From positions 1 through 56,120 of IMG/VR virus record IMGVR_UViG_3300046331_000690: a DNA stretch of 56,120 nucleotides; one strand, given 5' to 3'. Under the pieces are notes generated by a model that did no database searches, was not told the origin of the DNA, and was given only the letters and a program-made list of their open reading frames with translations. Source of the DNA: a virus. Numbering within the stretch: position 1 is the first letter of the stretch; every line of letters begins with the position of its first letter. Of this stretch, positions 1-6,040 are shown in pieces. The position numbers were made by a program, and so were the translations under genes.

Positions 1-117
1 CAAAGGAAGATAGGCCAATTTAGAGTGCAACATATAAAATTTATTCTACGGGCAAAAGAATGGTATATGGAGGCATTGATTGATAGTAAGATTGAGTTTG
101 TGGGAGGGGAGGATTAA
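1..117 (+). CDS. 3' end of a small phage protein, cut by the window edge
   Basis: An open frame starts at base 1 and ends with TAA at 115-117, giving 38 residues that end in KIEFVGGED. The partial frame at 56025-56120 ends on a full codon, so joining the two ends gives one 70-residue protein. I do not recognise the family. The stop codon lies in the TTAAC that begins palindromic site A. I found no complementary partner upstream of the gene, so it is probably resident phage DNA at the left edge of the cassette array rather than a cassette. Confidence 0.6.
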   Translation, partial: QRKIGQFRVQHIKFILRAKEWYMEALIDSKIEFVGGED

Positions 118-250
118 CGCACAGGGCTTAACGCAGGTGTGGTATTAGATAGGTGATTTACAGCCCTTGTACTTGGCTTGGATATATATGCTGCCGATAG
201 CCTGATTGTCAAGCCACACTTGCGGTAAACCCAATGTTGGCTGCTGTACG
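113..250 (+). repeat. attC-like site A
   Basis: The left core ATTAAC (113-118) carries the stop codon of the preceding gene. Arms 124-142 and 214-232 pair at 16 of 19 positions, followed by AAT and the presumed crossover G236/T237. The loop shares two blocks with site E: GATTTACAGCCCTTGTAC (154-171 here) and the segment at 196-215. The mismatches fall where those of the other sites do. Confidence 0.8.
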
Positions 251-266
251 GTAAAAAAATAAAGAA

Positions 267-518
267 ATGACAAAAGAAAGTATCATAGAATTACAAAAGA
301 TTGATTGCAACTGTAATGATTGTAAACACCTTGTCCGTGATTTTGAAAAATATAAATTATTTGATGGTTTATATACAAATGAGAAGGGTCAGGTTACAAG
401 TCCATCACATCGTGTCAATTATGGTAATTGTCAAAAATTAAATAAGGCGGTATCGTTTATTCCGAATACCTGTCAATTAGAAACGCAAGGCTGCTTTGAA
501 CATCGGAGAGTAGTATAG
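267..518 (+). CDS. Cassette 1: small cysteine-rich protein of unknown function
   Basis: The protein has 83 residues with six cysteines: C14-x-C16-x2-C19 near the N-terminus, then C55, C69 and C76 before a terminal CFEHRR. The spacing suggests a small zinc-binding fold, but I cannot name a family or a reaction. It starts 30 bp after the cassette boundary (G236/T237) behind an A-rich leader with no Shine-Dalgarno or clear promoter, so it is likely expressed by read-through. Its stop TAG (516-518) lies inside the left core of site B. It is the only gene in this cassette. Confidence 0.7.
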   Translation: MTKESIIELQKIDCNCNDCKHLVRDFEKYKLFDGLYTNEKGQVTSPSHRVNYGNCQKLNKAVSFIPNTCQLETQGCFEHRRVV

Positions 519-659
519 CGTACAACGCCTACGGCTTGGCGAAGTGGGGGAATTATACCCACAAAAGCCGATTAGAATTACTAATGTTTAATAACAGATA
601 AAAGATGATAGAAGCAGTCAGCCCCCATTTTGCCAAACCGATGTTACCTGCTGGTGCGG
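513..659 (+). repeat. attC-like site B
   Basis: Left core 513-526 matches the complement of the start of cassette 1 (236-249) at 10 of 14 positions. Arms 533-550 and 622-639 pair at 14 of 18. The crossover is expected at G643/T644. The loop has GATTAGAATTAC, shared with site F and nearly with site D. The site runs into the 5' end of the methyltransferase frame, and the ATG at 641-643 straddles the crossover point. Confidence 0.8.
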
Positions 660-2008
660 TTGGTTTACGAGTACTTTCCTTATTCGATGGAATGAGCTGT
701 GGGCAACAAGCACTTGAAAGAATTGGTGTAAATGTTTTGGAATATTACGCAAGTGAAATTGATAAACACGCTATTGCAGTAACGATGCACAATTACCCAA
801 ATACAAAGCAATTAGGAAGCGTTATTGATGTGGATGGATATACACTACCAAAGATTGATTTATTGATTGGTGGAAGCCCTTGCCAAAGTTTTTCATTTGC
901 TGGCAAACGAAAAGGAATGAGTACAAAATGCGAAACAGAAATATTGACTTTAGAACACTATTTGGAATTGAAAAATGAAGGTTACGAATTTGAAGGGCAA
1001 AGCTATTTATTTTGGGAGTATATGAGATTGCTTAACGAAGTCAAACCAAAATACTTTTTACTTGAAAATGTACTGATGGGCGAAAAATGGGAAAAGATAT
1101 TGAGTAAAGCAATTGGAGTAAAACCAATTGAAATAAACTCTGCTTTAGTATCTGCTCAAAATCGAAGAAGATTATACTGGACAAATATTGGAATGCAACC
1201 AATGGGATTATTTGGAGATTTAGAAAACATAATACCGCAACCAAAAGACAAAGGTATTTTGTTAAAAGATATACTTGAAAGTGAAGTTGATGACAAATAT
1301 TATTTGAGCCAACAACGAATTGAAACAATGCTGAAAAGTGAAAGAAGTGTGCCTTATGTTGATGAAGAAACAAAGAAATTCAATTGCTTATTGGCTGTAT
1401 ATAATAAAATACCTACTGATGGGCAATATGTGGTACACAACACAATGCCACGAAGTAGCACAACTGGCAAAGGCGGTAGCGGACCACTAAGCCGAAATGA
1501 TGGTAAAACCTATTGCTTAGATACTGGAAGCACAAATGCAATTGAATTAGTTGGATGTATAAAGTTTGGCAGAACAGATGAGGCAAAGGAAATGAGAAAA
1601 GAAAGTATGAAAAATGGCAAAGATTATACACCATTTCAAGCCAAAGAAATAACTGGTATTGATTACGATAAAATGAATACGCTTACTACTGCAATAAATA
1701 AAGATAACCTGGTAATGCAATTAAATCCATCAACTGAAAGTAATGGATGCCAACCTTACCAACAAAATAGAATTTATGATACAGATGGAATTAGCCCCGC
1801 CTTAATGGCTCAAATGAGTTGTGGCACTCACGCCATAAAACACGAAAGAAAAATAAGAAGATTAACACCTTTAGAGTGTGAAAGACTGCAAACCGTTAAA
1901 TATGGATATACAAGTGTAGCTTCTGATAGTCAGCGATACAGAATGTTAGGTAATGGATGGACTGTTGATGTTATTGCTCACATATTATCTTACGGAGAAT
2001 GGTCGTAG
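641..2008 (+). CDS. Cassette 2: DNA cytosine-5 methyltransferase
   Basis: This enzyme transfers a methyl group from S-adenosylmethionine to cytosine C5. It shows motif I (LSLFDGMSCG), motif IV with the catalytic Cys (GGSPCQSFSFAG), motif VI (LLENV), motif VIII (AQNRRRLYW) and motif X (MLGNGWTVDV), in normal order over about 455 residues, so it looks complete. An upstream in-frame ATG at 605 lies in the palindrome of the previous cassette. I prefer ATG 641, whose G is the last base of that cassette, which means insertion would create the start codon. The stop TAG (2006-2008) begins the left core of site C. No restriction enzyme gene is beside it, so a role in hiding phage DNA from host restriction is the simplest guess. 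Confidence 0.9.
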   Translation: MLPAGAVGLRVLSLFDGMSCGQQALERIGVNVLEYYASEIDKHAIAVTMHNYPNTKQLGSVIDVDGYTLPKIDLLIGGSPCQSFSFAGKRKGMSTKCETEILTLEHYLELKNEGYEFEGQSYLFWEYMRLLNEVKPKYFLLENVLMGEKWEKILSKAIGVKPIEINSALVSAQNRRRLYWTNIGMQPMGLFGDLENIIPQPKDKGILLKDILESEVDDKYYLSQQRIETMLKSERSVPYVDEETKKFNCLLAVYNKIPTDGQYVVHNTMPRSSTTGKGGSGPLSRNDGKTYCLDTGSTNAIELVGCIKFGRTDEAKEMRKESMKNGKDYTPFQAKEITGIDYDKMNTLTTAINKDNLVMQLNPSTESNGCQPYQQNRIYDTDGISPALMAQMSCGTHAIKHERKIRRLTPLECERLQTVKYGYTSVASDSQRYRMLGNGWTVDVIAHILSYGEWS

Positions 2009-2149
2009 CACTTGCAGGTAACGGTGGGCATATTACGCAGGTTTGGAGGCTTTGCAATCAGATCCAAACCAGCACTAAAGCCCGGCTCTGCAAGCTGACC
2101 AGGATATGACTTCCAGCCAAACTTGCGTAAATGCCGTTGTTGTGTGCTG
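2006..2149 (+). repeat. attC-like site C
   Basis: Left core 2006-2022 matches the complement of the cassette 2 start (643-659) at 13 of 17 positions. Arm 2027-2046 pairs with 2117-2135 with one unpaired A on the left and one mismatch. The crossover is expected at G2139/T2140, chosen because 2139-2148 is the exact complement of the core that closes cassette 3. Arms and spacers resemble site G. Confidence 0.8.
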
Positions 2150-2219
2150 TTTTTCTTAGGGTTTTACAACTATCTTTAAAATAATTGTAAATAAATTAGG
2201 AAAATACAATTTGACGGCA

Positions 2220-2227
2220 TATATTTG
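2220..2227 (+). promoter_or_regulatory. Possible cassette 3 promoter (-7 box TATATTTG)
   Basis: TATATTTG fits the Bacteroidetes TAnnTTTG -7 box and lies 19 bp before the ATG at 2247. The -33 region is weak: TTAG at the right distance rather than TTTG. This cassette and cassette 7 appear to carry their own promoters. Confidence 0.4.
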
Positions 2228-2246
2228 TATTACAAAAGCAAAAAAC

Positions 2247-2501
2247 ATGACAAAGACAATTTCACAATTACGCAAAGAAGCAAACAAAGCACCTAAGTAC
2301 GTTTTAAAAATGGACGGACTTGATTTATTTGTTGCCGACAAACAGGCTTTAACTGGCTGCAATATCACTGAAGATGTAAAGAAGGCTAAAATGTTTTCAG
2401 TTGGTTTTGATAATGAAGAAATGAAAGCTGGAGTATGGACGGCAGTTGCACAGTTAATGACTAATAACAAAGATGTAAAGTTTGAAGTAATGTATTTATG
2501 A
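2247..2501 (+). CDS. Cassette 3: small protein of unknown function
   Basis: The protein has 84 residues (start MTKTISQLRKEANKAP), is soluble and mixed charge, and has no recognisable motif. An ATT-type or upstream start at 2211 is possible, but the -7 box at 2220-2227 favours ATG 2247. Its TGA overlaps the ATG of the next gene (ATGA), so the two are translationally coupled and it may be a partner of the methylase-like protein. I do not assign a function. Confidence 0.65.
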   Translation: MTKTISQLRKEANKAPKYVLKMDGLDLFVADKQALTGCNITEDVKKAKMFSVGFDNEEMKAGVWTAVAQLMTNNKDVKFEVMYL

Positions 2502-3169
2502 GAATAATAGTAGGATGCGAAGAAAGCGGCGAAGTACGTGATGCCTTTATAAAATTAGGGCATGATGCAATTAGCTGCGATTTAAAGCCATCAAGGAACG
2601 GCGGGCCACATTATCAGGGCAGCATCTTTGATATAGACTACTCTGATTTTGATTTGGCTATAATTCATCCACCATGCACTTACTTATGCGTTACTGCAAA
2701 TAAATGGCTTAAAGACCAACCTGCCAGAAAAAGCGGGGCATTAGTTGGAGCAGAAAGGCGGCAAGCCGTAAAAGAGGCACATGATTTTTTTATAGCCTGC
2801 TGGAAATTACCAGTTAAAAGAATGTGTATTGAAAACCCTGTAGGCGTAATGAGTTCATTATGGCGAAAGCCGGATCAAATCATACAACCGTGGCAATTTG
2901 GGCATAATGAACCAAAAAAAACCTGCCTTTGGCTGCGTGGCTTGCCACTATTAAAACACACTAAAATAATGGAACCGGAATATCATATAACAAAATCCGG
3001 GAAACGATTGCCTAAGTGGTATGCTTATGCTGATAAAAGCAAAGGGCAGGCACACAGGGCAGAAATTAGAAGCAAAACATTCACAGGCATTGCGGAAGCA
3101 ATGGCAAACCAATGGACAAATGAAAAGAAGATTATTTCACCTGTACTTGAAATCAACTTTGGAGCATAA
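2498..3169 (+). CDS. Cassette 3: methylase-like protein with PPC and ENP motifs
   Basis: This 223-residue protein has three blocks recalling C5 methyltransferases: an N-terminal VGCEESGEVRDAF (motif I-like), IIHPPCTYLC (PPC, the motif IV nucleophile loop) and CIENPVGVMSS (ENP, motif VI-like). The GxNxR/QxRxR motif VIII and a normal target recognition domain are not visible, and it is about half the usual length. Short phage proteins of this kind are commonly annotated as DNA methylases, but activity is not assured. It overlaps the previous gene by four bases, and a small frame overlaps its end. Confidence 0.7.
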   Translation: MRIIVGCEESGEVRDAFIKLGHDAISCDLKPSRNGGPHYQGSIFDIDYSDFDLAIIHPPCTYLCVTANKWLKDQPARKSGALVGAERRQAVKEAHDFFIACWKLPVKRMCIENPVGVMSSLWRKPDQIIQPWQFGHNEPKKTCLWLRGLPLLKHTKIMEPEYHITKSGKRLPKWYAYADKSKGQAHRAEIRSKTFTGIAEAMANQWTNEKKIISPVLEINFGA

Positions 3170-3341
3170 ATATTATGGCTCTTTAAAAGCGATTTTTATT
3201 GACACTACAAACCCGGATTTAGGAGTAAGCAAATTTACCCTGGACAGGTTTGATTTTGTCCAGCCCTACGAAAATGAAGTTTGTGTAATTCGTAAAGGCT
3301 TTATGCAGTCCACCGGCGATATTAGGACTGCTACCAAATAG
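3159..3341 (+). CDS. Cassette 3: possible small protein with TTG start
   Basis: A 60-residue frame overlaps the end of the methylase-like gene and ends at TAG 3339-3341, the first bases of the left core of site D. Every other cassette ends this way, which supports a real gene here. The start is uncertain; TTG 3159 is the first candidate outside the overlap-only part. The sequence (IDTTNPDLGVSKFTLDRFD) looks protein-like but is not recognised. Confidence 0.45.
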   Translation: MEHKYYGSLKAIFIDTTNPDLGVSKFTLDRFDFVQPYENEVCVIRKGFMQSTGDIRTATK

Positions 3342-3482
3342 CACACAACGGATTGGGGCTTGTAGCAGTAGTGGATCTATAGCACTACTGTTCAATACAC
3401 CACTAAAGCTGATTAGAAGTACACAGCTCAAAACTTGCACTTCTGCCCCTATTGCTACAAACCCTTGTTAGCGGTAGTACGG
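3339..3482 (+). repeat. attC-like site D
   Basis: Left core 3340-3349 is the exact 10-base complement of 2139-2148 at the start of cassette 3. Arms 3356-3374 and 3446-3464 pair at 16 of 19. The crossover is expected at G3467/T3468. The loop shares AGCACTACTGTT and CACTTCTGCCCC with site F, so these two sites are close relatives. Confidence 0.82.
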
Positions 3483-3520
3483 TAAAATAAATAAGGGTGT
3501 AAAAATTAAAAACAGAAAAA

Positions 3521-3853
3521 ATGAAAAAAGCATTTATCAAATGGATGTCCAACCAAAACTGGATTTACAACTTAGCAGTAAAATTAATTGCTAACAGAAT
3601 TGTACACGGTCAAAATCAACTTACGCCTAAATATCTAATGGATAGAGGATGGGTTGAAGAAGAAGGATTTTTTGTTGAGTCAAACATTAAAGACCGTGAT
3701 AAGATTTGGATAAAGTTTGAAAACCACTATTTCAGAATTTGGCACGGCAAAGAAAGAACCTTTATCGGTTTAGAAAGCAAAGTTGAATGGTTTGAAAACT
3801 ACTATCTACTTGCTCACGGTGATAATGGTCGCTACCAACTTGCAGGTGTGTAG
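3521..3853 (+). CDS. Cassette 4: phage protein of unknown function
   Basis: The protein has 110 residues, with LTPKYLMDRGW, then a segment IKFENHYFRIWHGKERTFIG followed by a WFENYYLL block. This resembles short Bacteroidetes phage proteins of unknown role that carry the same order of blocks; no enzyme motif is visible. It starts 53 bp after the cassette boundary behind an A-rich leader. The leader shares GTACGGTAAAA with cassette 1. The stop TAG (3851-3853) lies in the left core of site E. Confidence 0.7.
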   Translation: MKKAFIKWMSNQNWIYNLAVKLIANRIVHGQNQLTPKYLMDRGWVEEEGFFVESNIKDRDKIWIKFENHYFRIWHGKERTFIGLESKVEWFENYYLLAHGDNGRYQLAGV

Positions 3854-4006
3854 TATTACCGCTAACGAACAGGGCTTGGCTGCACGTACCGGAATTTGAA
3901 ATACTGAATTTCAGCCCTTGTACAAAAGCCCGGTTATGTACCGAAGTTGATAGTCAAATTGTCAAGCCGGTATTGCGCCAAACCCCATGTACTACGTAGT
4001 ATTTTC
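3850..4006 (+). repeat. attC-like site E
   Basis: Left core 3851-3866 matches the complement of the cassette 4 start (3467-3482) at 13 of 16. Left arm 3872-3892 has two more bases than right arm 3967-3985, leaving an unpaired T and C like the extrahelical bases of attC sites. The crossover is expected at G3989/T3990, and the right core is GTACTAC instead of GTT.... Its loop matches that of site A. Confidence 0.82.
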
Positions 4007-4051
4007 TTGTGCTGCGGAGCATTTTTAAGTAACAATTTAAAAACTATAACA

Positions 4052-4447
4052 ATGATAACAAGAGATTTATTCAGACTTCCTTTCGGAAACCACAAGTTAA
4101 CAGATGGGATTTATACTTTCTTGCTTCAAAAAGAAAATTCCGATTATCTCCGAAAGACTACTTACAGCATAAGGCAATACGACTCTTTATCGGGAGGTTC
4201 GGTTACATTTTATGAAGATATTGACGATGTTTTTGATAACACAAGCCGATATAAGCAAAAGGTTTTAAAATATAGAGTATTCATTACGGGAATGTCTTTT
4301 GGTGGTAGGGATGATTTATGGAATGTACTTTACAACTTAAAATACGTTCCTAAGTCCTCTTATAAAGAGTGGTTAAAAAAAGTTGAAGGAATAATGTCCA
4401 TCCAAATTGAAAAACAAATGTGTGGCGTTGGCGAAAATATTACGTAG
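4052..4447 (+). CDS. Cassette 5: protein of unknown function
   Basis: The protein has 131 residues, starting MITRDLFRLPFGNHKL. It is soluble, Tyr/Phe-rich in the middle and Lys-rich near the end, and I recognise no family. A longer frame from 3947 would run through the palindrome of site E, so ATG 4052 after the A-rich leader is preferred. The stop TAG (4445-4447) is inside the left core of site F. It is the only gene in the cassette, and no promoter is seen. Confidence 0.65.
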   Translation: MITRDLFRLPFGNHKLTDGIYTFLLQKENSDYLRKTTYSIRQYDSLSGGSVTFYEDIDDVFDNTSRYKQKVLKYRVFITGMSFGGRDDLWNVLYNLKYVPKSSYKEWLKKVEGIMSIQIEKQMCGVGENIT

Positions 4448-4586
4448 TACGGTTCGGGGCTTTAAGAAGTTGGGGTTTCAAAGCTCAAATGTTCGTTTAA
4501 GCACTACTGTTGATTAGAATTACAAAAGTTGGGGTTTATCACTTCTGCCCCAATTTCTTAAACCCCTTGTTATGCCATCGTTGCGG
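4433..4586 (+). repeat. attC-like site F
   Basis: Left core 4433-4450 matches the complement of the cassette 5 start (3989-4006) at 17 of 18 bases, including the atypical GTAGTAC/GTACTAC core. Arm 4456-4475 pairs with 4548-4566 with one unpaired left C and one G/T position. The crossover is expected at G4569/T4570. Confidence 0.85.
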
Positions 4587-4626
4587 TTTTCAAGGCAGGA
4601 AGTTTAACTTAAAAACAATTTAAAAA

Positions 4627-5343
4627 ATGAAATTAATAGCACTTGGCGACACTCACGGCAGAACAGATTGGAAGCAAATAGTTTCTAATACTGAATTTGA
4701 TAAAGTAATATTTATTGGCGACTACTTTGATACTCACGAAGATATTACACCTGAACAGCAGAAGTCAAATTTTGAAGATCTGATTAAATACAAAATAGCC
4801 AATATGGATAAAGTTGTTTTACTTTTTGGCAACCACGACTATCATTATTTAAAAACTGTAAATGAAACTTATAGTGGTTTTCAAGAATGGCACAGGACAG
4901 ATATAGCAGAGATGTTACACAAAGCATTAGGTGCTGATTTAATGCAAATGTGCCTAATTGATGGTAATTACATTTTTAGCCACGCAGGTGTAACAAAAAC
5001 TTGGTTGAAAAATACTGGTTATACAGGCGAAGACCCATTAGAATTATTTATAAATGATTTGTTTAAATATCAGCCATTGGCTTTTAGGTTTACAAGTGGT
5101 GTTAATCATTCTCCTTATGGTGATGATATTTGCCAAACGCCAATATGGGTTCGCCCACAAAGTTTGTATGCAGATTGTTTGGATAATTTTATTCAAGTTG
5201 TTGGGCATACTACACAAAAGCAATTAAAGATTATAGACGACAAGATAGTATTGATTGATACAATCGGAATGTCTGGTCAATTTCTTTGTATCACTGATGG
5301 TGAAATGTCCGTTTTGGAACTATCACGTAGCAATGGGGCATAA
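4627..5343 (+). CDS. Cassette 6: calcineurin-like metallophosphoesterase
   Basis: This 238-residue protein has the metal-binding blocks of the superfamily in order: GDTHG (D-x-H), IGDYFD (GDxxD), LLFGNHDYHY (GNHD) and later IFSHAG and VVGHTT (GH). It is expected to hydrolyse phosphate esters with two metal ions. Phage members include lambda-type protein phosphatases, but the substrate here cannot be told from sequence (protein, nucleotide or RNA 2',3'-cyclic ends). It starts 57 bp into the cassette. The stop codon TAA (5341-5343) is supplied by the CATAAC that ends the left core of site G. Confidence 0.88.
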   Translation: MKLIALGDTHGRTDWKQIVSNTEFDKVIFIGDYFDTHEDITPEQQKSNFEDLIKYKIANMDKVVLLFGNHDYHYLKTVNETYSGFQEWHRTDIAEMLHKALGADLMQMCLIDGNYIFSHAGVTKTWLKNTGYTGEDPLELFINDLFKYQPLAFRFTSGVNHSPYGDDICQTPIWVRPQSLYADCLDNFIQVVGHTTQKQLKIIDDKIVLIDTIGMSGQFLCITDGEMSVLELSRSNGA

Positions 5344-5485
5344 CGCTGGGCATATTGCGAAGTTGGGGTAATAGAATTACTGTCGCTTGGTAGCTTATTG
5401 CACAACTGCTCAACAAAGATTTAAACTCCGATTGCGGTTCCGTCAAGCCCCAATTTAGCAAATGCCTATGTTGGCTGCTGCTATT
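5326..5485 (+). repeat. attC-like site G
   Basis: The left core, ending GGCATAAC (5337-5344), complements GTTATGCC at the start of cassette 6 (4569-4576), with a second matching block GCAA/TTGC. Left arm 5348-5368 pairs with 5448-5466, with two extra left bases. The crossover is expected at G5470/T5471. Arm ends (GGGCAT...) match site C. Confidence 0.8.
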
Positions 5486-5512
5486 AGGGTTCTCAAAATA
5501 ATGTCCTAAATA

Positions 5513-5544
5513 TTTGGTGTAACCAATAAGTTACACTACATTTG
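5513..5544 (+). promoter_or_regulatory. Cassette 7 promoter with operator in the spacer
   Basis: TTTG (5513-5516), a 20-bp spacer, then TACATTTG (5537-5544) is a near-ideal Bacteroidetes promoter. The spacer is filled by the perfect inverted repeat GTGTAAC-CAATAA-GTTACAC (5517-5536). A bound dimer would block RNA polymerase, so this looks like a repressed or self-regulated promoter. Confidence 0.65.
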
Positions 5545-5558
5545 ATAAAACATTTATT

Positions 5559-5807
5559 ATGGCAACAGTAACAAAAAACGCAAAAGAACTGAGTTTTAAA
5601 CAAATAACTATTGGTGAATTGCAACACGCTGATTTTTTTTCTCTTAATGGTAAATCATTTTTCATCTTTTCAAGAGTGGAAGAAATCGGATTAGGATTAG
5701 TTTCTATTCATTACCTATCAACGGTGAAATGGCAATCGTATGACAGGGTAATCAGGAATGATAAAAAGGTGTTTGTTGCACCATTAGGGAGGCATTATGA
5801 AGGATAA
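5559..5807 (+). CDS. Cassette 7: small protein of unknown function
   Basis: The 82-residue protein is mostly beta-prone (SFKQITIGELQHADFFSLNG, then FFIFSRVEEIG), suggesting a small barrel, with no catalytic motif. It follows a promoter with a built-in operator by 14 bp and overlaps the next gene by 11 bp. Two small co-transcribed genes behind an operator recall toxin-antitoxin or repressor pairs, but neither protein matches a family I know, so this stays an inference. Confidence 0.65.
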   Translation: MATVTKNAKELSFKQITIGELQHADFFSLNGKSFFIFSRVEEIGLGLVSIHYLSTVKWQSYDRVIRNDKKVFVAPLGRHYEG

Positions 5808-5994
5808 AATATTTAACTACATAAATGCTGCTGCTTTCTTTTCTGAATACTTGCCACACATTAAAAGCTATAAACACAAATTACGTGGCAAAAATGGTAG
5901 AGGAAACATTGTTGACTTTACAGATAAAGAAAAAAAGGAAATAAACGCTGCCTTGAAAAAACTCTTTAAAGAATTAGGGGGTGTCGCAAAGTAG
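5797..5994 (+). CDS. Cassette 7: small basic protein of unknown function
   Basis: The protein has 65 residues, Lys-rich, with a probable C-terminal helix (DKEKKEINAALKKLFKELGG). It is coupled to the preceding gene by overlap. The stop TAG (5992-5994) falls in the terminal core GTAGCAGCCAAC. The function is unknown; nucleic-acid or partner binding would suit its charge. Confidence 0.6.
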   Translation: MKDKIFNYINAAAFFSEYLPHIKSYKHKLRGKNGRGNIVDFTDKEKKEINAALKKLFKELGGVAK

Positions 5995-6002
5995 CAGCCA
6001 AC
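5990..6002 (+). repeat. Terminal core closing cassette 7, without a stem
   Basis: AGTAGCAGCCAAC matches the complement of the cassette 7 start (5470-5482) at 12 of 13 bases, so it is the left core of a site. No arm or second core follows before the recombinase at 6041. The site is either truncated, fixing this cassette in place, or is a simple resident recombination site. Confidence 0.6.
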
Positions 6003-6040
6003 ATCTTTTTTAATGCACTCTCTTTAAAAATCAACATTTT

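Noticed and set aside
605-640. Upstream ATG at 605 as start of the cassette methyltransferase
   Set aside because: These 36 bases lie in the palindrome of the previous cassette; ATG 641 keeps the gene within its own cassette apart from one base.
113-5485. REP or terminator-type palindromes instead of recombination sites
   Set aside because: Simple hairpins would not show a long loop, matching cores at the two ends of each cassette, or the same asymmetric mismatches.
1-6040. A host chromosomal integron flanking a prophage
   Set aside because: The array is continuous with phage replication genes (through the end join) and packaging genes; no host genes are seen and attP is elsewhere.
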